Part shown: one piece after another, positions 21,839 to 31,652 of the stretch
Numbering within the stretch: the stretch's first letter is position 1
Layout: every line of letters begins with the position of its first letter
DNA from: Strobilurus pachycystidiatus
Lineage: Eukaryota; Basidiomycota; Agaricomycetes; Agaricales; Physalacriaceae
DNA length: 64,000 bases
Reading direction: 5' to 3'
Assembly (NCBI GenBank): GCA_019915135.1
Contig: JAHLMK010000009.1
Location: 1,612,001 to 1,676,000 of the forward strand
Program-made: the position numbers and the translations under genes
The notes under the pieces: model-generated
Told to the model about the DNA's origin: nothing
The model's input: the letters and a program-made list of their open reading frames with translations, nothing else
The model's database searches: none

Positions 21839-24418
21839 GACATCTTGCAGTGCCAGTGATGACTGGTGTTGCCAATAGGATGCGAGAGAACAGAGATTGA
21901 GAAGCCATTCCCCAGACACAAGGCAGATCTCACAGAACTCGGGTGACTGTCTCCAGTGAAATCCGGGCCGTGAAAGCAGTCAAGCACATCCTTTGCGGGT
22001 TTATCGAGAATCTTGCCCATCAAGATCTTTGATCACAACTCAATCTGTTGTTGATCCTTGGACCAAACAGCTTCGAATATGACAGCAAAGGGGGCAGGTT
22101 TTTCAAAAAGGCACCAACCTTTCTTTACAAATTGAAACTGTAAAATGCAGAGGGGGGTGCCATGGTTCATGGTAAGACAAGCCTCGCTGATGTTTGCCTT
22201 GCAAAGATGCCCGGGGTATGACTTCTTAGACATGAGCAGGAATGTCGGATATTTTCGGATATTTCAATTATATTCGTATCCGACATCCGAAGATATTCGG
22301 ATGTCGGATGTCGGATACCTCTCGGATGTCGGATGCCTCTCGGATGTCGGATGTCCACTTTCTGAGCAGACATCCGAGACATGATAGTGTGGGCTGTAGT
22401 ATATGAGTGTTCTGTGTTAGCTATGTGACTCTAATTGACATTTACACACAGTGTAATACCATAACTTCATAGTAGGTATGGTTTCAGGCTGCTCTTGATG
22501 CAATATTATGCCAATACTCATGGATATTCAGATATATTCGAATATATTCGGATGAATATTCACAAATATTCGGATATTGGACAATTATCTCGGATGCAAT
22601 GTCGGATATCCATCCGAATACGAATATCTGGGTTTGAGGTGCACATATTCGTGGTTCGGATGTCGGATATATCCGAATAGACACTCGTGATCATGTCTAT
22701 GACTTCTTGAGGCAGAAGCCAACCTCTATGAGCTTGGGAAAGGATGCAGTGAATGTGTATTGGTTGATCAGGTTGGGAAGGATGGCCAATTTTTGGCCTG
22801 CCTCCAATATGTTGACAAGACGGATGTTGATATGGTAGAAACTGTCTTCAGGGTGATTGGAACGGCGCTGAATGCGACGGCGTGCATCTATCACAATGAC
22901 TTTGTCGTCTGACAGAAATTTTGACGCTCTATTTGAGCACCTATTTGCCACCGCAGATCGGCAACCACCCTTGAAGTAGGAACTCCTAAGGCTTTGAGTC
23001 TCCTCAGTCGTATTGTGTGTGGGGAATTCAATGTTCACCCAGATCTGGTCACCGGCAAATCCAACAACAACAGCAAACTGTAGCACAAAGTTGTGCTTGT
23101 TGAAAAAGGTGAAGATGGCAATGTCATGTCTAGCGGTGAAAATAAGGTGACCACGGGCTTCCCGGTCCACAAAGTAGGCATGCAAAAAGATAAACCCGTG
23201 CTCATAGCCTAACAGGACATGTGATATGCGGCGGGGAGGGTTGGAATGATAATTCTCCTTTCTCTGTTTGAAGAGCATGTCCCAGGGGGTCTGGGGCTCC
23301 TTGCCTGGGTCAAATGTGTGCATTGGACCCTGTCCCACTCTCAAGAACTGCTGCTTGCCCGACGTTGCTGAGTTGACCTTCTCTATGCAAATGGCCAACC
23401 GCACTGACGGTGGATCGCTTTCACAGCGGCAATTCAAAAGAGCAAGGGACGTTGTGGAGGAGCCGTGATGGACCTGGACGACGGGAAGGCGTATATGGAT
23501 GCCCATATTTGTCATCGAGTATGATGTTTGGTTTTTGTCAAAGTCAAATCGAACATATGTGCCACTGTTCAGGAAGTCACCTGGACTGGTCGCAAGTAGT
23601 CCACCCCTTTCTAAACTCCCCCATGCAAAGATTGTCTGATCGCTAGACCCCTTCATGATCTCCTCCTGTAACCTGGTGAAGGCATGCAGTCCTTCGCCAT
23701 AGATGGTCGGCATGAAAACACCGAAGATACCCATCAGTGAGTATGCCCTGTCCTCCACGCGAGTTGTCGTTCTTCTGGCAGCCCAAGACATCCTCTTCGC
23801 AATGCTGATCTCCTCGAGTGAGAACCCCCGCACTAGGCACTGCGAAGGGATCCCAGTAATCTTGGTGACCTTTTCCTGTAAGCTTGCCTTTGTCCCGATC
23901 TCCTTCCAGTCTTTTGCCAAGAAGATGACGTTCGATGGTGCCAACAATTCCTGCAACGTCCACCCCCTCTCGAACTACCGGCTTTTGCGGAAGTCTGAAT
24001 CAAGAGTCCGCCAGGAAACATCAATCCGCACGTCTGCCAGGTGGGCATAACAAACTTTCGCATTGCGGTAGTATCAATACATAGAGTTGATTGCCTCCGA
24101 GAGCTCGGAGCTACTGGATTTGTCGATGCAGCAGGTATCAATCCAGATGTACTCGTAATTGTCGGTGCGCGCCAACTTGCACGCCTGGGTGATCTTGGCA
24201 TATCCTTTCTTGTTCTTTACGCTATCGGTTGGATTATGCATCTCTTGGAAGGATACTTCGTCGTCGTCGCCTCCCCATGTGTGTGAGAGAATAGCGTAGG
24301 GCGGTAAGTCCTGCTCATTCGGGCGATAGACAAGCTGAATTGGCTCATTTGTGGTAAGTAAGTCGCATTTGAGTACTGATACCTTGAATGGAGTGTGAGA
24401 CGGGCAGTGAATAAACAT
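21839..24418 (-). pseudogene. HET domain gene HET2, inactivated
   Basis: This is the close paralogue of HET1 on the minus strand, with the same order of motifs. These include PPYAILSHTWGGDDDEVSFQE, YIWIDTCCIDKSSSSELSE, ELLAPSNVIF, RMSWAARRTTTRVEDRAYS, MPTIYGEG and SDQTIFAW. It is dead several times over. Relative to HET1 there is one extra base just after the normal ATG (24359-24362). An arginine codon is TGA at 24076-24074 and a tryptophan codon is TAG at 23977-23975. A 470-bp element splits the C-terminal part at 22228-22697. The end diverges abruptly after KMSF at about 21839, where foreign sequence starts. Removing the element restores a continuous match (GFCLKK then SYPGHLCK against GFSLQG-SHPRRFCK in HET1). 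Confidence 0.85.
22228..22697. mobile_element. MITE-like element inside HET2
   Basis: A 470-bp insertion is flanked by direct repeats TATGACTTCTT (22217-22227 and 22698-22708), an 11-bp target duplication. Its ends are inverted: GACATGAGCA at the left, and the reverse complement of the right end reads GACATGATCA. The interior is dominated by short degenerate repeats around CGGATGTCGGATATTCGGA in both orientations. It has no coding capacity. The length of the target duplication would fit a Mutator-like (MULE) family better than hAT; this is inference. Confidence 0.85.
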
Positions 24419-25060
24419 TGTTGAGACAGAGACTCACAATGCTTGATTACATGCTAAGCTTCCCGCACGGTCTACAGACGATTGTCTGACACCTTAGCGA
24501 AAGTATCAGGCCGCAGGTAAGATTCACAGCAATGAGACGAAGAAGCACTGACAAGTCTGGTCCTGATAAGCTGTTGCCGCCTTTGAGAGACGGTAGACAA
24601 TATCTTGAGAGTGGGTGAGCCAGGTAGTGAGATCACAGAGACGGAAACGCACCAGAAACAGCTGCTCTTTGTGATTTCCTATCAGCCCGCTGCCAAGGGA
24701 GGCTGGCCTAATAGTTTGACGTCGCGTGAGCCAGACAGTGAGTGACAATTTTGAGACGGACACACCAATAAAGCTCGTCGTCCGTCAATCTGTTGAAACC
24801 TTCCACAGAAATATTCTGACACCTAGACGATGTGTAAGGCGGGTGGTAGGGATAACATGCATATACAGACCGACAAGGTCAAGGTCTAATGGCTTTGAGC
24901 TGCTGGCACCGTCGAGCAGCGACAGTATGAGGCCTGAGCTATCTGTGGTGGTGGTGCTAAGAGTAACAGTATCACAACGGATATGATCTGGCAGGGTGTG
25001 CTGTACATACGTCGAAGTGTTGACACCGTCGAGGTACTAGGTCAAGGCTGTGCCATCAAT
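24419..25060 (-). promoter_or_regulatory. HET2 leader module array
   Basis: Upstream of HET2 on the minus strand, degenerate exon-intron modules repeat as in HET1. The segment 24420-24680 is the reverse-complement counterpart of 1-264 (for example CAAGTCTGGTCCTGATAAGC). More distal modules carry the CACCGTCGAG block at about 24907 and 25027 on the plus strand. The array ends at GGCTGTGCCATC (about 25049), which is shared with the orphan array. A shared ATGACAGTGGGAAT block follows at about 25079 and recurs, with one base different, upstream of HET3. Confidence 0.6.
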
Positions 25061-25339
25061 AACGAAGGTCCTTTGCTATGACAGTGGGAATGTTTCCGTC
25101 CAGAGATTATCATATGACAAGACCATTGAATTGGAGGCTGAATGGCGGGCGTAGTAAACGCCTTTGGGGGACGAAGGTCACGAGGCTCAAATGAAAGACT
25201 GTGGCAGTGTAACTGTTTGATCAACTCGTCCGGCAGGCAGGGCAATCAAATCACATTGCCGCCTTCGCGGCCCGGGCGGCTCCCCTCGGACCTCTACGAC
25301 TATAGCATACCAAGTTGCAGGAAGGACGATTGAGGGTTA

Positions 25340-25860
25340 CGTTGATTGAGGAAATCAGCAATTAGCTTTGATAGCAGCGCGCTGGCAGTCCGAGTTCGTA
25401 TACGAAGGCTGCCCGCAGGAGTTCTTGCGCAAGCCGGAGCAAGCCGCAGCCGGCACATCGGACCGCTGCGAGGGCTGTTTGCCTTTGTTCCGCAACTTGT
25501 CCGCAACAGCGACGAACATGCTCGAACACGACGGCTGTACTACCTTCTGTGGCGTCTGCGTGGCGCGGAAGCGATGGCCAGTCTCTCTTCCGTCCATTCC
25601 CTCTTTGGCTCTTATGCACAAGTTGGACTCGCCCACTCGGACAGCAGGAACTCGTCACCAATAACGGATAAATCTCAGAGGAAGGTGCCAAGCGAGGACG
25701 CGGATTGCCTGAAGGTGACGTTTGTGGGATGATTGACGGAAAAGTGAGTATCTCTCATGGTCATGGGCTCCTTGTTGGGCTTTTGAACTGTCGTATCGAA
25801 AATCGTGTTGATGCCAATCCCCCCAGTTCACTATGTTCATTCTCGCTGTCACTTCTCCCC
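25340..25860 (+). repeat. Duplicated 5' flank of repeat-tail copy C
   Basis: This is the counterpart of 4980-5400 on the other strand (see there). It continues into ATGGGCTCCTTGTTGGGCTT, shared with about 4900-4940 minus, and so spans the presumed promoter and leader of both decayed copies. Confidence 0.7.
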
Positions 25861-25875
25861 GACACTATACCCGCG

Positions 25876-27300
25876 ATGACTCTCAAAGAGACTTCCGCGC
25901 CTGTCGAGGAGGCCATCACACCCAAGGCTCACGGCCCACTCATCGTCGAAAATACCGGGCCAGAGACGGACGTAGAAGAGCGAGATGCTCCTGTGTCGAT
26001 TGTCGCGAAAAAGACCGCCGTACCCACCGTCGACGAAGCCTTCGCCCTAACTCTGGAAGAGGCTTTCATACGAATTGTCGTGGAAGAGGTTACAGCGCTC
26101 GTCGTCGAGAAAGGTCTACCATCGAATCTGTCATCGGAGAGGCTGTCGCCAAGCGAGAACCAGTTTCCTTCGTGCAAGAGGACGATATTGTCGCGCCTGT
26201 CGTTGTTGACGAGACGCCTCCTGCTGTTATCGAGGAGGAAGCTGAGGCTGAGGTTACGCTCCCGAGGAATCTCTTATCGAGGACTATGAACCGGGTACGC
26301 GTATTTTGCTCCCGTCTTTAGTGTTCCGACTTCATCTCCTCTAGGCGCCGAAGTGTCTGTCATCGAAGAGGAATTCGCGTAATGGAGGCACCCATCATCG
26401 CTCTGGTCGCTGAATCGCCGTCGCGGAGGAGCCCTGGGCTACAGGCTCCATAACTTCGTTTGTTCGTTTGCATTGCTTTTGTCATGTTCTTGGTGACTTA
26501 TTCGTTGTCTTCTCTACATAGGTGAACCGACTGCTGCCTCGGCGGAAGGGCTTGTCGTTCCAGTCATTGAGGAATCGTCGCCTGTCGAGCCGAGGAACCT
26601 TTGCCTGCTCCCATGGTCGAGCCTCTCGCTGAAGAGGAGCACCTCCCTGCATTGGCGCCTGTCACAAAATAGGCCGATGCTCCTGCTGCACCGGTCCCTG
26701 TCGTCGATGAACCTTTTGCCTCAGAAGAGGAAGCTAGTCCTTCGCCCGTCGCCCGTCGCCCGACTGGAAGAAGCACCTGCTGTCGAGGAAGCGGCGCCCG
26801 CTGTCCAGGGACCTGCTCCCGTGTAGAGGAAGAAGGAGTTGTCGAAGAGATAAATCCGGTCGTACGCTCTGTCGAGCACCCGACACCAGTCGCCGGAGAC
26901 GCCGAGGAGGCTTTGTATTCCACAATGGAACCGCTCATCGTCGAGAAAGTTTAAGGAATCGGCGGCTGTCATTGAAGAGGACTCAAAGGCCAACTTAGGT
27001 ACGAAGATTATTTGATAAGTTTGTGTTGCGGTGTTGATGCTCGCATCGTAGAAGACGAGTCTGCGCCCACTCCTATTCCTAAACCTCGTCTTGCTCCCAT
27101 CTTCGAGAAACATGCTTCAGTCGTCGAGGCGGAGCCAGCACCTGTCTCGAAGCAGAGAATCTAGTCACACTCCCGCGAATCTGTATCGCACATCGTGCAT
27201 CTTTACTGGAAGAAGATGAAGCCAGGGCAAGGCCGTTAAGCAGACGAATGCGGCGACGCGTGAGGAGGTGGTGGTTCCAGTCAAGGTAGCGAAAAATGAC
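25876..27300 (+). pseudogene. Decayed Pro/Glu/Val/Ala repeat-tail gene, copy C
   Basis: From an ATG at 25876 it reads MTLKETSAPVEEAITPKAHG and then degenerate repeat-tail sequence (TVDEAFALTLEEA, EEVTALVVEK) before changing frame near 26110. Further fragments in shifting frames keep tail-like words such as EESSPVEPRNL, APVARRP and APIFEKHASVVEAEPAPV. A degraded GTREEVEVPV-like end (ATREEVVVPVK) lies at 27250-27285. No single frame or plausible intron set joins them. It has the same 5' end as copy A and no Msb1/Mug8-like domain. It is convergent with HET3 and divergent from HET2. Confidence 0.75.
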
Positions 27301-27683
27301 GAATTGTATAATCTGTTTTTTGCCTCGTCTACGAGGTTTACCTCACTCTTGGACACCATTAGAGTGGCTATAATTAGCGAACACCAAGTCAACTTCTCCA
27401 TCACCTCCAGTATTTAAGATAGGTACCAAACACTTGTAGCCTCGGACGAGAAACATTTCCTTGTAAGTACAAGCTTGTTCATATGAAATTGGATATCGTT
27501 GTACTAGCGAGTGCCTACAATTGCTGACGGAGACGGGACGCAGCCCATAGGATGGTAACAAAATCAAAAACTCCCAACAAAAAAAATGAGAAGTACGATC
27601 ATCGGAAGGCAGGAGATCCTTATCGTCATCCCGCTCGAAATAAACATCTCGTAGGTACCCTCCCACTTTGGCAAACGTCAATG
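27301..27683. other. Spacer between repeat-tail copy C and HET3
   Basis: A minus-strand ORF of about 114 codons (27343-27687, GTG start) overlaps the end of HET3 in another frame. It has protein-like segments (FFCWEFLILLPSYG) but no convincing match to the HET1 C-terminus. It could be an unspliced or frameshifted remainder of HET3. Confidence 0.3.
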
Positions 27684-28787
27684 TCACGTCTCATTCTCAA
27701 AAAAACGGAAGCCCCCTGCGAAGTTAAAAATGGGTGTGACAAGACGAAGGTGAATCTGTAGACCCAAATCCGTCATCGACTCATAAATCTGAGGGTTTTG
27801 TTCGAAGTCGAGTCGAGCATACGCGTCACTGTCTCCAGAATCGTCTCGACTGGATGCGAGTAGTCCGTTGAAATTGCCTGCCTGTGCGCTGGCTGTCCAA
27901 GCCAAAATTGACCGATGGCCAGGAACCCTCAAAATTTCGTCCTGTAGCCTGGTGAAGGCATGAATTGCTTCGCCGTGGAGTGTGGGTATGAGGACGTCTG
28001 GACTGGATGCGAGTCGTCCGGCAAAATCGAATATGCCTCCCTGTGTGCTGGCCTGCCAGGTAACAGTAGCCTGATTGTTGGTAATCTTCAAAACTTCGTC
28101 TTGTAGCCTTGTGAAGGCATGCGTTCCTTCGCCGTAGAGTGTCGGTATGAAGACACCCAAAATGCCCATCAGCGAGTATGCCCAGTCTTCTACACGTGTC
28201 GTCTCCCTTCCCGCAGCCCAAGACATCCTCTCTGCAAGGCTGATCTTGTCCACTCTCGTCTCCTGCAACAGAACGGACGAGGGGATCTCAGTAACCCTAG
28301 TGATGACGCGTTGCAAGCTCCTCTTGGTCCCAATCTCCCTCCAATCCATTGCCAGGAAGACGACGTCTGATGGTGCCAACAACTCTTGTAACGTCCACCC
28401 CCGCTTGAACCACCTGCATTGACAGAAGTCCTGTTCGTGGAACTGGAGGTCTGACCGCACATCCGCCAAGTAGGCGTAGCAGACTCTCGCATCGCGATAG
28501 TATCCGTACATCGAGTTGATGGCGTCCGAAAGCTCGGAGCTATTGGATTTGTCGATGCAGCAGGTGTCGATCCAGATGTAGTCGTAGTTGTTGGATTGCG
28601 CCAGCTTGCACGCCTGCTCGATCTTGGCGTGTCCTTTCAGATCTCTAGCGCGTGCTGGATTCTGCATGTCTTGGAAGGACACCTCCTCGTTCTCCCAGGT
28701 ATGAGAGAGGATGGCATAGGGTGGCAGATCCTGCTCATTTGGGAAATGAACGAGGGTGATTGGCTCTTCTGTGGTAAGGAGTCTCAT
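27684..28787 (-). CDS. HET domain protein HET3, short, with an internal duplication
   Basis: The protein is 367 residues from the ATG at 28787, the position that matches the HET1 start (MRLLTTEEPITLV); an in-frame upstream ATG exists at 28841. The HET domain is complete: LPPYAILSHTW, YDYIWIDTCCIDKS, RGWTLQELLAPSDV, RMSWAAGRETTRVEDWAYS and FIPTLYGEGTHAFTRLQDEV. A segment of about 52 residues is then repeated in tandem, PTLYGEGTHAFTRLQDEVLK... followed by PTLHGEAIHAFTRLQDEILR.... The protein stops soon after the position where HET1 continues for almost 400 more residues, so it may be truncated or lack an annotated intron. It is more divergent from HET1 and HET2 than they are from each other. 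It may still encode a functional HET domain. Confidence 0.7.
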   Translation of the reverse strand: MRLLTTEEPITLVHFPNEQDLPPYAILSHTWENEEVSFQDMQNPARARDLKGHAKIEQACKLAQSNNYDYIWIDTCCIDKSNSSELSDAINSMYGYYRDARVCYAYLADVRSDLQFHEQDFCQCRWFKRGWTLQELLAPSDVVFLAMDWREIGTKRSLQRVITRVTEIPSSVLLQETRVDKISLAERMSWAAGRETTRVEDWAYSLMGILGVFIPTLYGEGTHAFTRLQDEVLKITNNQATVTWQASTQGGIFDFAGRLASSPDVLIPTLHGEAIHAFTRLQDEILRVPGHRSILAWTASAQAGNFNGLLASSRDDSGDSDAYARLDFEQNPQIYESMTDLGLQIHLRLVTPIFNFAGGFRFFENET

Positions 28788-29335
28788 TACGATAGTCTGA
28801 TACGCCAACGAAGTGTGAGGCGGGTAGTGACACAGCATCATCAGGACGGAAACTCACAGAAAAGGTTCCCCGTCTGCCAGAATTGTCGCACCGTTGAGGG
28901 TAATAGTTTGACGCCTTCACGAAATGTGAGGTGAGTGGGAAGGGTTAACAGCATTGGATACGCACTCGCGTTATTTGTTCCCACCGTCGAGCGAAGATGC
29001 GCGATAGTCTGACACTGAACGATGTGTAGGCCGGGTGCTAAGTATGGACGAGACGGAAACACACTCACCAGGTAGGCTATCTGTGAGCTTCTGGTACCGT
29101 CGAGGGGAAGATACTCTGACACCTTACAAAAACGTGAGTGGACTTAGGATAACAGCATTGAGAGGACGCGGACCAGAGGGTTGCTGACTGAGAACTGCCC
29201 ACACCGTCGAGATCTAATGTTCCCACAGCCAAGCAAAGTGTGAGGCGAAAAATATCTTGAGAAATAAGCCTACCAACAAAGCCTGCTGTCGCTGGCACTA
29301 TGATGCCACTGAGGGAGCAACACAGCCTGGCTGTG
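28788..29335 (-). promoter_or_regulatory. HET3 leader, at least four exon-intron modules
   Basis: On the minus strand, the ATG-proximal intron runs from GTGAGT (28857-28852) to CAG (28799-28797). Further modules have donors GTGCGT and GTGAGT and conserved acceptor surroundings, GTGTCAG then ACTATC. Between them are exon-like stretches ending in TTCGCTCGACGGTG. The spacing of the CACCGTCGAG block on the plus strand (about 28982, 29096 and 29203) gives a period near 107-114 bases. One acceptor has decayed to CAA. A GTGACAGTGGGAAT block at about 29370 lies just upstream. Confidence 0.65.
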
Positions 29336-29939
29336 CTAGCAACGATGATGCCTCACGGCTGTCAGTCGTGACAGTGGGAATTCTCCCATCTATATGGCCT
29401 TCATATGAGCAGAAGCCGAGTTCGAATTGCGCATTTACCGTCTTCGAGGTTCGAAAACGTAAGGGTGTCCGAAACTTTCGTAAAAGTCCGCTTCTGCAGA
29501 AGTCGCGCTTTATAAACTCAGATAGGTTCGTTTCCCTCCATTGCCAGGCGCAAATAAAGATGGAAGCAGAGGAAGGATCAAGAAAGTGTGCTGAGGCGAC
29601 ACGCGGAGTGAGTGTTGGCGAAAAGCAGCCCACGGCACGCCGGACCGATGAGGAATGCCGCGCGAGGTGACTGGGCAAAGCCTTCGCTCTCAACATCGGA
29701 CACAACTATCTTAGATGGTAGTAGTGATACATGGAGCGCCAGATTTACAGGATGGGACACGATGAACCAACGTATGTAGTGGATTGCCGAAGCCTTTGTC
29801 CCCGCCCAATATACGAATAACACAGAGAGAAAGTGAAAACCAGTATGTAAACGTCATATCCTTGGACTTGACCTTAACCCAAAACATCCAATCAAGGTGG
29901 TCAATATATAGTACATGTATGCGAACTTACAAAGCAGAA
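29336..29939. other. Intergenic, nothing recognised
   Basis: A TTTATAAA stretch near 29510 could be a core promoter element, and a CTTCTGCAGAAG palindrome lies near 29490. No gene is supported; the 137-codon plus-strand ORF here has no family resemblance. Confidence 0.4.
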
Positions 29940-31652
29940 TCAAACATTCTTCTCCCCTTGGCTTTGGCTCCCCGAGGGTTTGGGCCTGTGAAGCTTTGAG
30001 ACGCACGCCACATACACATCCCTGGCATAAGCAGCATCGGCGTCCAGGTCGCTCATCAGGTTTGGTGTAGGAGCCTCGCATTCGTCGTTCGTGAAAGGCT
30101 GTGTACTGGGGTTCGCAGATGTGTGGGGCGGCGTATTGGGGTTCACAGCCGGGTGGGACTGCACACCGGGCTCAGTGGATGGTGGATTGGAGCCTGCAAG
30201 CGGGTAAGACATCGTACTGGAGCTCGCAAAGAGCTCAGGCGTACTGGAGCTCGACGATCTGGATATTTTGTCCTTAAATTCTTTCCATATTGTGGTATCG
30301 TTAGGAATGATGCGGTCGATGAACTTTCGGCGATCGGATGGCTTCAGAACGTCTGTCACAAAGACGGCGGCACCAGTCCAAGTAGCTAGATTGTACTTCC
30401 ACACTTCTCCAGTCACCGGTGAGTCAACCGGCACGTTCCCGGCCGCTGGCGGCAAGTCGAGGAAATCTTTACCGGAGATGATTTGAATTTGTAAGTCGTC
30501 GCGATCCCACGACGCGAGGTACGAGTTGTAGACCCATGAGACGGCAAGCGAGGAAAGGAACATGATCTGACCGAATAACGACGATTGGGGGATCAGAAGA
30601 AGCTGTAGCACAAACTGCACCGTCAAGAGCAGGGCGCCCCAACCTATCTCGTTCAAATCTGATTCTGACGACGCGGTGGGTGCGGAATGGGGTTGAGAGT
30701 TGGGAAGCTGCCGCAACTGGACGGGAGGCGGTGACGATGGGACGGAAGACGGTGGCAGTTGGGTAGGAGACGGTGATGACTGATCATGAGTCGGAACACA
30801 AGAGTGTGTGGAAGAGGAATCTACGAATGTCGCAGCATTCGTGACTGGACTCTGGTCGTCAGAGCTGCTATTCAAAGCTTTCTTGTCGCCAAAATTGAGC
30901 AAGAATGACCCTCTGGTAACAAAGTTGACGGCGCCTTCATCTCCAATAAGGACGATCATGTCCTGCCCGTCGATCAGGACCCCGTCTCCTCGAGGAGATC
31001 CTTTAGAAGGCTCTGGATGACGAAGCTCGAGTCTCCCGGAACCAATAAACAGGGAGGAAATACCGTTCGCGACCATTCCCAGAAGGATCATCGCAAACGA
31101 ATACCATTCCCGGTAAACGGCGCTGAGAGCGCACGTGGCAATGCTCGCGCAGATGGTGAGGACAGCCAGGAAGATGGAAAAGGGATGAACCATCGGAAGG
31201 ACGGGATGGTGCGTGGGGGGGATGTTAGCTAAACGAACAATGCATACATTGCAGAGCCCGTCTTTCCTCCTTCCTCCAGGAATGACACCTTCCATCTTTG
31301 CTTTGCGGCACCGCTTGGCAATAAGGTGTGCCAAATGACCCGTCACTGGGAAATAAGTCCCGGACTTGGCTGCAATGAACTGCGGGCCTTTCTGTCCTCC
31401 TAGCCCGAAGAGCTCCACGGGATCTGACCCATGCCCAGGATAAAGGCCTCTCCATAATCGCGCTTTGGCCAGACGACCGTAAAGTTTGGCGACCGTGTAG
31501 CTCCCGGGCAAGTTGTAGAACCCAAGCCACCGTCGCCCGGCAAACACGTGTACTGTGGACATGGCAGCTACAGCTTCATCGCCGCCAAAAAAACCAGCAA
31601 CGCCGGAAGTGTCGAGAGTGAAAGAAGCGTTTGTGAGGGGGGTTTGCGGCAT
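29940..31652 (-). CDS. Conserved fungal membrane protein of unknown function
   Basis: This is an intronless 570-residue protein from the ATG at 31652. The N-terminal domain contains RRWLGFYNLPGSYTVAKLYG, LFGLGGQKGPQFIAAKSGTY and a short Cys motif, DGLCNVCIVRLANIPPTHHP. Two hydrophobic segments follow at about residues 155-180 and 183-205. A hydrophilic part (DGQDMIVLIGDEGAVNFVTRG) and a Ser/Pro-rich linker come next (265-335). Further hydrophobic segments span about 337-380, ending in YNSYLASWDRDDLQIQIISG. The C-terminus is Ser/Pro-rich and probably disordered. I know this pattern as a common hypothetical protein of wood-decay basidiomycetes, with no assigned function. In-frame sequence upstream to 31742 is excluded because the ATG at 31652 begins the conserved part. 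It diverges from the HIT gene across a 684-bp shared upstream region. Confidence 0.8.
   Translation of the reverse strand: MPQTPLTNASFTLDTSGVAGFFGGDEAVAAMSTVHVFAGRRWLGFYNLPGSYTVAKLYGRLAKARLWRGLYPGHGSDPVELFGLGGQKGPQFIAAKSGTYFPVTGHLAHLIAKRCRKAKMEGVIPGGRRKDGLCNVCIVRLANIPPTHHPVLPMVHPFSIFLAVLTICASIATCALSAVYREWYSFAMILLGMVANGISSLFIGSGRLELRHPEPSKGSPRGDGVLIDGQDMIVLIGDEGAVNFVTRGSFLLNFGDKKALNSSSDDQSPVTNAATFVDSSSTHSCVPTHDQSSPSPTQLPPSSVPSSPPPVQLRQLPNSQPHSAPTASSESDLNEIGWGALLLTVQFVLQLLLIPQSSLFGQIMFLSSLAVSWVYNSYLASWDRDDLQIQIISGKDFLDLPPAAGNVPVDSPVTGEVWKYNLATWTGAAVFVTDVLKPSDRRKFIDRIIPNDTTIWKEFKDKISRSSSSSTPELFASSSTMSYPLAGSNPPSTEPGVQSHPAVNPNTPPHTSANPSTQPFTNDECEAPTPNLMSDLDADAAYARDVYVACVSKLHRPKPSGSQSQGEKNV

Noticed and set aside
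21413..21919. 168-codon minus-strand ORF
   Set aside because: It crosses the sharp junction between foreign sequence and HET2, so it is a chance fusion.
27684..27710. Frameshift at the A7 run as the cause of the early HET3 end
   Set aside because: The frame that would continue has its own TGA at 27693-27691, between the A7 run and the HET3 stop, so a slip in the run does not reach the downstream ORF.
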